Below are positions 52,821-60,420 of a stretch of 64,000 nucleotides of DNA, piece after piece. The notes under the pieces were generated by a model. That model was not told where the DNA came from, did not search any database, and saw only the letters and a list, made by a program, of their open reading frames with translations. How positions within the stretch are numbered: position 1 is the first letter of the stretch; each line of letters begins with the position of its first letter. The translations under genes and the position numbers were made by a program. Source of the DNA: Nitrospira sp. (lineage in GTDB: Bacteria; Nitrospirota; Nitrospiria; Nitrospirales; Nitrospiraceae); the NCBI GenBank assembly GCA_018242685.1, contig JAFEBM010000023.1, positions 1 through 64,000 on the forward strand. Direction: 5' to 3'.

Positions 52821-53046
52821 GCATGCTCCCGAGAGCTGGTGCACCCAGCTTTACCGATATACCAACCGGGGTGAAACTATAGACAGCTGTTCGCCCAAAT
52901 GCCATCGCGCCCAGTCGTCTCACCGCCGTCGTGAGTGGGAGCATACAGCAGGACCCAATCCCAATTTCGCGGAGCACAGCGTTTACCTTGGGAAATAGCC
53001 GTTCATCATCGAGCCTCGATACGACAAGAGGTTGTTGAGCCATCAC
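52813..53046 (-). pseudogene. GAF-domain fragment
   Basis: Residues MAQQPLVVSRLDDERLFPKV and [16 protein letters not shown] match the middle of a GAF domain in the sigma-54 activator at 60379 ([35 protein letters not shown]). Only about 50 residues of a ~150-residue domain exist and the tail diverges and runs into the NAT start region. A remnant of a duplicated regulator is the likely explanation. Confidence 0.6.
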
Positions 53047-53135
53047 GACTCAAGATGCCTCACTATCGGCTCGTCAGGATCGCGTGTGTCCGTCAGGTTT
53101 CGTCTTGATTAGTCCTCCTTCATATTGAGAGCCGG

Positions 53136-53477
53136 TCATCCCTGTTCTTTCGGCCGATAGTCCCGGTGAAATTCCGTCAAGACCCCGTCAGGGCCGAACG
53201 TGAGGTCCTGATTCCAACCCTGGGCGTCGTCGTAATCACGAAATTCCCATGTCGCGATCTCCCCGCCATCGGTGGTCTGCCGTGTCTTCGCCGGTTTTCC
53301 CCATTCGCGCACATAGTAATCTTCAGTCTTCACACCGATCTCTTGCCGCATCCGCTCGTCAAATGCCTCCCAACGTTGTTCCGTCTCCCAGCGTTGTTCC
53401 ATGGTCATGGAGCAGCCGGAAACCAGCGGCACAACAGCGGCCAAGACAACGGAGAACAGCACATTCACAGTCTTCAT
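53136..53477 (-). CDS. Small SmpA-like lipoprotein, paralogue B
   Basis: 113 residues: lipobox LVSGC, RWEAFDERMRQEIGVKT, DYYVREWGKPAK, GGEIATWEF, DLTFGPDGVLTEFHRDY. It is homologous to the 45218 lipoprotein over nearly its entire length and carries a short insertion after the lipobox (EQRWETEQRWEA) that looks like an internal duplication of RWE. Exported; function unknown. Confidence 0.75.
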   Translation of the reverse strand: MKTVNVLFSVVLAAVVPLVSGCSMTMEQRWETEQRWEAFDERMRQEIGVKTEDYYVREWGKPAKTRQTTDGGEIATWEFRDYDDAQGWNQDLTFGPDGVLTEFHRDYRPKEQG

Positions 53478-53584
53478 GGTACACCTCCGTCATTTCATCA
53501 CGGGCATGTCCAGAAATCCGATGCTGAATTCGTCATGTGATGGACAAGGTGACCGCTGTGTGTCTCACCGATCCGTCTATCCAT

Positions 53585-54007
53585 TCACGCGACCTTGGTT
53601 CGATCACCGACCTCGTTTCGATCATGGCCCTCCAATGAAGATCGGCCATGAATAACTGAAGTCATGCTCTGCCGGAGTAGAGGGAAAATAGCTTCCAACT
53701 CAGGTTTCTCGAAATAGCTGCTCTTCGATTCAACAGAGGATAATTGATTCATGGCGGCTGGGTCCGCCCGAAGATGTCGCCACTCGATCACCCACCGTGC
53801 TGCAAGAAACAGAAAGCCGGTCGTGCCCAGGACGAATGTCCAGAACCCCACATAGAGCGCCCAGAGCAGAGTGGCCACATCCGTCTGCCCGAACACTTGA
53901 CGCGCGAGCAATTCCAATCCTAAACTGACGAGGAGCAGCCCACCGACGACGCCGGTCGGCCACCCGATATGTTGTATTTTTCGATCTCCTCGAATCTTGG
54001 TGTTCAT
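53585..54007 (-). CDS. Two-helix membrane protein of unknown function
   Basis: 140 residues with two helices (VVGGLLLVSLGLELLAR and LWALYVGFWTFVLGTTGFLF) and a ~60-residue hydrophilic C-terminal tail. No known domain. GGTGAT lies before the ATG. It is in a leftward run with the epimerase-like and lipoprotein genes but shares no clear function with them. Confidence 0.6.
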   Translation of the reverse strand: MNTKIRGDRKIQHIGWPTGVVGGLLLVSLGLELLARQVFGQTDVATLLWALYVGFWTFVLGTTGFLFLAARWVIEWRHLRADPAAMNQLSSVESKSSYFEKPELEAIFPLLRQSMTSVIHGRSSLEGHDRNEVGDRTKVA

Positions 54008-54091
54008 AAGATCACCGTTTTTATGCCAATGTGCCTGACTTCCGGTTTAGGAACCGTCGATTTGATATGCCCATTCGGGTGGCGAAAGATG

Positions 54092-55033
54092 CTAACCAAG
54101 CCCTTCGGCGAAACCTCGCCGCCAGGTCTGATACGTCGGTTCCCATCCCAACTCCTGCTTCGCCTTGGCGTTTGATCCGCCACGTATTTGGGTCATCATC
54201 GATACGCCGCCCTCGCCGATGGCCAGCTTGCCGAGCCAAACCGGCACTCGATAGGGCGGCTTCGCACCGACGGCGTCGGCAAGCGCCGGAAGCCACGTTG
54301 TGACGGGAGCCGGCTCGTTGTCCACCACATTGTAGATCCCTGGACTACCGCTCGAAACGGCGGCAACCGTCGCGCGCGCTGCGTCGTGAATATGGATGAA
54401 GGACCAGATACCGGCCCCGTTGCCGACGATCGGTAGCATTCGCTTGCGGACGAGTTTGATAATCGGTCCATCCTGCGCAATCCCGGTTCCAGGTCCGTAG
54501 AAGGGGCCGTAGCGCAAGGCGAGCACCCGGAGGTCCACGGTCTTTCGGACTGTATCTTCCAGGTACCGAATTGCGGCCAAGATCTTGGCGAAGCCGCTGG
54601 GCGGGTTCGGATCGAGCGGGGCTTCCTCGGCTTTCACCGGCCCACCCTCACGTGCGAACGGCCATCCGCAGAAGCTCTGCGCAATAAACCGACGTGCTCC
54701 CACCAGACGTGCTGCCGCGAGCAGGGTGTCCGTGACCTCGGTGCGGAATCGGTTGGTCAGCACAAACTCATCGTCAAGCCTCTTGAGGTTGCCGGCGTGG
54801 GCGAGGGCCGTCAGCTGATGAATGATCACTTCCGGCTCGGCCTTCCTGATGGCCGCCGTTAACGCCTCCTTGTTGAGCGCGTCGGCCACGGCAACCGTTG
54901 CACCCGCGGCTAGGAGCGCCTCGGCCTTTCGATCGTCACGAACGAGTGCGACCACCTCATGTCCTTTCTCCATCAGTTGCGGCACAAGGACCTTTCCGAT
55001 GGCTCCGGTACTGCCCGCGACAAATACCTTCAT
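54092..55033 (-). CDS. NAD(P)-dependent epimerase/dehydratase (extended SDR)
   Basis: 313 residues opening MKVFVAGSTGAIGKVLVPQL (Rossmann GxxGxxG), with RYGPFYGPG near residue 180 resembling SDR substrate loops. The catalytic YxxxK is not obvious in the usual place (the position reads ARRFIAQSFCGW), so the reaction is uncertain. GAGGA precedes the ATG. Confidence 0.82.
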   Translation of the reverse strand: MKVFVAGSTGAIGKVLVPQLMEKGHEVVALVRDDRKAEALLAAGATVAVADALNKEALTAAIRKAEPEVIIHQLTALAHAGNLKRLDDEFVLTNRFRTEVTDTLLAAARLVGARRFIAQSFCGWPFAREGGPVKAEEAPLDPNPPSGFAKILAAIRYLEDTVRKTVDLRVLALRYGPFYGPGTGIAQDGPIIKLVRKRMLPIVGNGAGIWSFIHIHDAARATVAAVSSGSPGIYNVVDNEPAPVTTWLPALADAVGAKPPYRVPVWLGKLAIGEGGVSMMTQIRGGSNAKAKQELGWEPTYQTWRRGFAEGLG

Positions 55034-55060
55034 AACGATGATTCCTCACATACCAACTTT

Positions 55061-55240
55061 TTACCGATACACCAACCCGGATAACCCCCAGGCAAGTTCC
55101 CGGCGAAATGCCGGTACGCAGGCCAGCAGTTTCAGCAAGCTGTTGCGCAGCGGCCGGAACCCGCGGCCGACTGTGGCCAGTCTGGTCAGGCCGGTCGGCC
55201 AGGCTCCGACAATGAGAACGTCAACATCTGCGGTCTTCAT
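55061..55240 (-). pseudogene. Internally deleted FAD-dependent monooxygenase (59-codon mini-frame)
   Basis: ATG to TAA with AGAGGG upstream. The first residues (DVDVLIVGAWPTGLT) are the FAD-binding start of PHBH-type monooxygenases, with the third Gly of GxGxxG changed to Trp. After a short stretch it jumps to LACVPAFRRELAWGLSGLVYR, the far C-terminus of the same family. About 300-450 codons must have been lost in frame. Confidence 0.6.
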
Positions 55241-55327
55241 CGTCCCTCTCCATCAAGACACGGTTGCGATCAAGCCCAAAGCCGAACCCTAGTCGTGAAC
55301 GAACAGGGCCACCATGCTACAGCTCCC

Positions 55328-57244
55328 TTACTGTGGTCTTGCCGTCTCATTTATCTGCACGACAGGTTGATTGATCTCGCCGGCATAGACAATCAACTTG
55401 AATGGGTTGAATTCCTGGTATTTGTCCATGAGTTTGAGGTAGGCCAGTCGGCGGGACTCGTTCAATCGGGGACTGTCGGGTAACCTTGCATGTCCCCATC
55501 GGAGGTAGTTCGCAGCCAGCTCGTGCCTGCCGTCACGGCTCATACGCTCCGCAGCGGCGGCCAGCTGCGAGTCAGAGAGTCCGAAATAGTCCACCAGCGC
55601 CGCCCCGTGGTCCGCATCAGTCAGCGCGTCTAGCCCATGTAAGCCGTTTTGCCAGTAGCCGCTGTTCTGCTGGAACAGCCGATTGATCATGTTTTCTCGG
55701 ATCACAAGATAGGCGAGGTGTACGTCCGATGCGCTGTTCGCAAGCGTGGGTGGGATCAAGTTGGCCTGTTGGATCACGCCACGTTCCGTACCAGCCTTCA
55801 TGGCACGCAACACTTCATCGCGCAACCACGTCAGTTGAATGCGTAAGTCGTCCAACATGGCCGTGGATGAGAAGAGTCGTGTCAGTGGCACATGCCCGTG
55901 TAACAAATGCTCAGGCTTCAGCCGATCGACCTGGTTTATTGCCTCCAAGAGGCCGTCGACGCTTCCCTCTGGGACGAACGGGGCGCCCAGATACGGCATC
56001 AGAATGTCACCCACGAACAGTACGCCCTCGTCCGGCATATGCACGAGGAGGGCATCGGAAGTTTCTCCACCGCTGGTCGGTATCAAACGAAAGTGCGTCT
56101 CGCCGATTACCACATCACGTGGACCATCGATCAGGACATCGGGTTTGTAGGTGAGCACGTCATCGAGTCGGAATTTCTCGCCGAAGAAACGCCGCAACAT
56201 CGTAGGATCGCCCAACGCGTCATCCGAGAGTTCCTCTTGATAGTTGCTTCGACCATAGAAGCGCACAGCTGGATTGAGGCTGCGGAAATACCGATGCCCG
56301 CCTACGTGGTCCCAGTGTGCGTGCGTGACGAAGACCGTTGTTAGAGGAGGGAGTGATGGAACGTGGTTTCGTAGCGCCTCGTAGGCTGCCTGGGCGGAGT
56401 CTGGGCGAGTCCCGGCATCGATCGCGATCAATTCCTGTCGATCCGCCGAGACCACAAAGTAGTATTCCGTGAACTCGAAGCCGGACAAGCAATACACTGT
56501 GCCGGGAAGGACTTCTCGTATGGTGCGTGACATGAACGTGTGGCCATTGGACGGATCTTCGGCGAAGGGGGTGGTGAACACCGGCATGTCATTCCCGGTG
56601 CCGGCGCCGATCAGGGTTTGGTACCGTTCCGCCCCTGTGGTGTCGCCTCGTTGTCGGTGCAAGGAGGCCAATTGAGCATAGACCTCGCGCAACCAGTTTC
56701 GATGCGGGGCGGCGTCCACGTGTTCTACACACCAGAGCAGATCGGCCAGTGCGGTATCGCGCTCACCAAAGAAGCCTGGAATCCTTGCTCTGACCACGCC
56801 GGACATCCATCGCGCGATGAACATCTCGTTCTTCGTGAGTCGCTTCGCGTCGTCCAGCAGAGCCAACGTGTCGCGCACCCAGCCGAATCGTTTGAATAGA
56901 AAGACCTCGTACGCATGATCGGCGCGAAGGAAGGCGATTGCGACGAGGTATTGAGCCATTTGGTTATCGGTCAGCCTGGAGGTAAAGCGATTCAAGACGT
57001 CTTCCAAGTAGACGATGCCTTCGACATGGCGTCCGGTATTGGCGAACTGCTGCATCAACAGGAACAGTAATTGAGGATCGGAGGGTGGCCGCCATTGATT
57101 GACCTGTTTCAAGTAGGCCAGTTCGGGCTGGACGGTATCAGCCGGCAGGTGCGATTGGGCGCCCGATGAGGGAGCACGGACGATGGCGATGAAGCTTAAC
57201 ACTAAGGTGCCCAGAAGGACCAATATCACAATAGAGCGGTTCAT
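55328..57244 (-). CDS. Large exported metallo-beta-lactamase-fold hydrolase (alkylsulfatase-like layout)
   Basis: 638 residues with a signal-anchor at the N-terminus, a ~220-residue alpha-helical region, then an MBL fold with HAHWDH (308-313), ETSDALLVHMPDEGVLFVGD and HGHV, and a C-terminal helical region. The order differs from SDS hydrolases, in which the MBL domain comes first. Periplasmic; substrate unknown, maybe an ester or sulfate. The HxHxDH motif is complete, so a binuclear zinc site is expected. Confidence 0.82.
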   Translation of the reverse strand: MNRSIVILVLLGTLVLSFIAIVRAPSSGAQSHLPADTVQPELAYLKQVNQWRPPSDPQLLFLLMQQFANTGRHVEGIVYLEDVLNRFTSRLTDNQMAQYLVAIAFLRADHAYEVFLFKRFGWVRDTLALLDDAKRLTKNEMFIARWMSGVVRARIPGFFGERDTALADLLWCVEHVDAAPHRNWLREVYAQLASLHRQRGDTTGAERYQTLIGAGTGNDMPVFTTPFAEDPSNGHTFMSRTIREVLPGTVYCLSGFEFTEYYFVVSADRQELIAIDAGTRPDSAQAAYEALRNHVPSLPPLTTVFVTHAHWDHVGGHRYFRSLNPAVRFYGRSNYQEELSDDALGDPTMLRRFFGEKFRLDDVLTYKPDVLIDGPRDVVIGETHFRLIPTSGGETSDALLVHMPDEGVLFVGDILMPYLGAPFVPEGSVDGLLEAINQVDRLKPEHLLHGHVPLTRLFSSTAMLDDLRIQLTWLRDEVLRAMKAGTERGVIQQANLIPPTLANSASDVHLAYLVIRENMINRLFQQNSGYWQNGLHGLDALTDADHGAALVDYFGLSDSQLAAAAERMSRDGRHELAANYLRWGHARLPDSPRLNESRRLAYLKLMDKYQEFNPFKLIVYAGEINQPVVQINETARPQ

Positions 57245-57527
57245 GGGGCTCTCCTTGTTGTCCGAGACATAGCACCCTCTCAGAACTCGCGATCACATTG
57301 GAGAGTGTGCCTATTTTGGTCGAGGATCGAGTGAGTCTCCCTCCCGTTACCACTTCAAGATCGCCCAACTGCGTTGCGACCGTTCTGCGATGTCCTTAAG
57401 CCACGGCAATGATCGTTCCAAGGAACATGCTTCAAGGTCGCGTATCTCTAAGTGCGGAACAAATATGTGAGTCGGGATGAATTAGAGGGAAGCAGTCGGA
57501 AGGAGCGAGCCGCTTGTGACGAAAGAC
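57245..57527. other. Intergenic region left of the restriction-modification insertion
   Basis: 283 bp with no supported gene. It lies between the MBL hydrolase start and the left 80-bp repeat, and should include the hydrolase promoter. Confidence 0.4.
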
Positions 57528-57607
57528 ATCTGTCGATATCTCGGCGTTTGCCGAAAGGTCAGCATCAGCGAGGGCGAGCAATCCCGAGCTTTTGAATTTT
57601 GGATTGC
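57528..57607. repeat. Left 80-bp direct repeat flanking the restriction-modification genes
   Basis: Matches 60341-60420 at 76 of 80 positions with no gaps. On the leftward strand it encodes the last 14 codons ([13 protein letters not shown], stop) of the sigma-54 activator and 38 bp beyond, including the hairpin TCGGC-AAAC-GCCGA. Weak similarity continues outward in protein frame (ERTTSQSK against KRTTLQSK), so it may be the tail of a lost activator copy. Confidence 0.85.
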
Positions 57608-57787
57608 GACGTGGTGCGTTCCAAGGGGGGGCAGACCCCGTGGTTCCATGGCGTTTGGTTTCACGCTGATGCTCACTGCGTTGCGGTCCGGTACAGGCCG
57701 ACGGCATTAGTGTAACCATCGGCTACTTTTTGTTTGACATTAAATTTTGTCCTGGGCATACTGCGCAAACTTCTCAATTCCTGTTTT

Positions 57788-59383
57788 ATGAAACTCTTTT
57801 CTGGCGTAGGCAGTTGCGAACCGATGGTTCTTCCGACCACTCAAGATTCTCTCTTCCGTCTTGCCGATCGCTTGCTCCAGTGCTGTCACAGCCGTCCACA
57901 AGATGCACTTCTCAATACAATCAGAAGGCGGCTATTGGCAGGGCATGACGTGCTCGGGGACAGCTATAGCCGAATAGTGTCGGCCGAACAGCGGCGTGCT
58001 CTGGGGGCGACGTTCACGCCGCCTCAAGTGGTACGGGCGATGGTGGCATGGGCCAAGACGCAAGGGGTAACATTTGAGCGTATTATCGACCCCGGCGCCG
58101 GCTCCGGCCGCTTCGTCCTCGCTGCAGCGCAAGCCTTTCCGGATGCTCACATCATTGCTGTTGAAAAAGATCCACATATCGCGAGGCTTCTGCGCGCCAA
58201 TATCGCCTTCGCCGGGTTCGTTAAGCGCGTTTCGATCATTGTAGACGATTACCGCTCGGTCCATCTGTCTTCCGCCGGCCGGACATTGTTTATCGGTAAT
58301 CCGCCCTACGTTCGCCACCATGATATCGAACCACGTTGGAAGCGTTGGTATACCGAGACTTTTCGAGCATATGGATTGCCCGGCAGCGCTTTGGCAGGGC
58401 TCCATCTCCATTTTCTTCTCAAGACTCGTCAACTCGCGAGTCCCGGCGACTATGGATGCTTCATTACGGCAGCGGAATGGCTCGACGTGAACTATGGCTC
58501 CACAGCCCGCGCGATGTTGATGAACGGTATGGGCGGGCGATCACTACACCTTATCGATACGGCATCGCAGGTTTTCCCTGATGCCATGACGAGCGCTGCT
58601 ATCGTCTGTTTTGAAATCGGTTCCCGTCGTCGCTCATTGACGATACGCCGCGTTCAATCTTCCGCTCAGCTAGGGAATTTGCAGGGTGGCATGAAGGTCA
58701 CTTTCTCGCGCGCTGAGAGCCAGGACAAATGGTCGCATTTGATTCGACCAAACGGTTGGGAGGAGAAGAGCTTTATTAAGGTTGGAGAGTTGTTCAAGGT
58801 GCACCGCGGACAGGTGACTGGTATGAACAAGGTGTGGATCGCTGCTGAACAGGCGGAGGGGCTGCCCACCTGCGTCTTGGTTCCTGCCGTTACGCGTGCA
58901 AAAGAACTCATCCAAGCCTCCAACGCTCGTCTCACGGAAGCTCGCCAACTTCGGCGCATCGTGGATCTTCCCAATGACTTCAGCAGGTTTTCGACGCAGG
59001 ACCGTAAACGTATTGAAACCTTTATGGCATGGGCGCAGTCGCAAGGAGCGAAAGACAGTTATATTGCGGCGCATCGGAGACCGTGGTGGCGGGTCAACCT
59101 GAGAGCACCTGCGCCCATCCTCATGACATACATGGCTCGACGCGCTCCGGTGTTTGTTCGGAACGCTTGCGGGGCCAGAATTCTGAATATTGCCCATGGC
59201 CTATATCCCCGTATCCCGCTTTCTGAAGCCGATCTGACGCTGATCATCCGTTGGCTGAACGCAAATGTCCGGCTTGGTGGTGGTCGGACCTATGCCGGCG
59301 GGTTGACCAAGTTCGAGCCAGGAGAAGTGATGAGGCTCCCTATCCCTCGTCTGGAACAGTTGCGTATGATGGGAATCGCTTGA
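57788..59383 (+). CDS. N6-adenine DNA methyltransferase (restriction-modification)
   Basis: About 531 residues. It has the SAM motif IIDPGAGSGRF, the catalytic NPPY (171-174 from this start) in IGNPPYVRHH, and a C-terminal target-recognition region. It methylates adenine in the recognition sequence and protects it from the endonuclease that follows directly. The frame opens at a TTG (57734); ATGs at 57788 and 57824 are alternatives, none with a clear ribosome site, so the start is uncertain. The NPPY/TaqI-XamI family often recognises GTCGAC or TCGA; not testable here. Confidence 0.88.
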   Translation: MKLFSGVGSCEPMVLPTTQDSLFRLADRLLQCCHSRPQDALLNTIRRRLLAGHDVLGDSYSRIVSAEQRRALGATFTPPQVVRAMVAWAKTQGVTFERIIDPGAGSGRFVLAAAQAFPDAHIIAVEKDPHIARLLRANIAFAGFVKRVSIIVDDYRSVHLSSAGRTLFIGNPPYVRHHDIEPRWKRWYTETFRAYGLPGSALAGLHLHFLLKTRQLASPGDYGCFITAAEWLDVNYGSTARAMLMNGMGGRSLHLIDTASQVFPDAMTSAAIVCFEIGSRRRSLTIRRVQSSAQLGNLQGGMKVTFSRAESQDKWSHLIRPNGWEEKSFIKVGELFKVHRGQVTGMNKVWIAAEQAEGLPTCVLVPAVTRAKELIQASNARLTEARQLRRIVDLPNDFSRFSTQDRKRIETFMAWAQSQGAKDSYIAAHRRPWWRVNLRAPAPILMTYMARRAPVFVRNACGARILNIAHGLYPRIPLSEADLTLIIRWLNANVRLGGGRTYAGGLTKFEPGEVMRLPIPRLEQLRMMGIA

Positions 59384-60322
59384 ATGGGTTGGCCGAAGGG
59401 CGCCCGTAAGTGGTCTCCGCAAGAAGTTCTGCGAGATGCAAAACAGGCCAAGGAACTGTTCAGGCAGCGCCGCCTGGAGGAACCAAAAGAACGATATCTA
59501 GAGGCGTTCCAATCGCTTGAACGAGCCAACAAGAAGGTCGTGGAGTTATTGCCCGACCTATTGACTGACTCTGTCGATCCCCGTCTGGTCTCATCACTGA
59601 TTCAGGACGGGGATCTCTTCACGGCGCTCAGGTATTTGGGCGCTCCTCCGATATCGACCGACGATCTTGAGACCTTGCTGGGTAACACGCTTGCGCCTAC
59701 GCTGATCGCTCATGACCCTGAGCGAGCGAGAAACCTAGTCCATATTCTCCGTCGTATCCTTGATCCCAAGCGATTTCCATGGATCTATGAGAATCGCTCC
59801 GCCTCCACGAGTGAAAAGAAGGCCGCCGTCTTGGCCTCTTCCGTGGCCGCTTCGGCTCAACGTGTTCAGACATCGAGGCGATCCGACGAACGGGATGCCG
59901 TTGAAGGAGCAGTGAGAGCTTTGCTTCTTAAGATGGGATGGACAAAAGAGCCGTCTCCAAGACGAGGCATACAGGTATTGCTGACGGATGCGCCGCAGAA
60001 TGGCAAGTTTATGGTCGGGTGTACGGTGGGAGAACATAATGCCGATATTGTCGTCAGGGTTACTGATGGACGGGTACTCGCCCTGGAATGTAAAGCGTCG
60101 AATTCAGAAATCAATAGCCGCAAACGTATCAATAAGGAGGTAGCTGTTGATGCCGGAAGCTGGATCAGACAATTTGGAGAGCAGAATGTCGTTCCGGCTG
60201 CGGTGATCCAAGGAGTGTTCAACCCTGCCTATCTAATCCAGGCACAGAACACTCCTGTGGTATTCTTTTGGGCTCATCGGCTCAATGATCTAAAGCGCTT
60301 TTTGCTATGGTCGCGGTGTTAG
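59384..60322 (+). CDS. XamI-like type II restriction endonuclease
   Basis: 312 residues. It begins 0 nt after the methyltransferase stop (TGAATG). A likely PD-(D/E)xK active site is Asp221 (NADIVVRV) with Glu235-x-Lys237 (LALECKAS). The N-terminal ~150 residues are helical. Overall it resembles XamI endonucleases, whose prototype cuts GTCGAC. Several GTCGAC sites exist in this window (for example near 5668), as expected if the methylase protects them. The recognition site is inferred, not shown. Confidence 0.78.
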   Translation: MGWPKGARKWSPQEVLRDAKQAKELFRQRRLEEPKERYLEAFQSLERANKKVVELLPDLLTDSVDPRLVSSLIQDGDLFTALRYLGAPPISTDDLETLLGNTLAPTLIAHDPERARNLVHILRRILDPKRFPWIYENRSASTSEKKAAVLASSVAASAQRVQTSRRSDERDAVEGAVRALLLKMGWTKEPSPRRGIQVLLTDAPQNGKFMVGCTVGEHNADIVVRVTDGRVLALECKASNSEINSRKRINKEVAVDAGSWIRQFGEQNVVPAAVIQGVFNPAYLIQAQNTPVVFFWAHRLNDLKRFLLWSRC

Positions 60323-60340
60323 CAGAGTTCTCAGCTAAGG

Positions 60341-60420
60341 CATCTGTCGATATCTCGGCGTTTGCCGAAAGGCCAGCATCAGCGAGGGCGGGCAATCCCG
60401 AGCTTTTGCATCTTGGATTG
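60341..60420. repeat. Right 80-bp direct repeat flanking the restriction-modification genes
   Basis: Same sequence as 57528-57607 with four substitutions. It includes the real 3' end of the sigma-54 activator gene (60379-60420) and 38 bp beyond its stop. The restriction-modification pair lies exactly between the two repeats. Confidence 0.85.
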
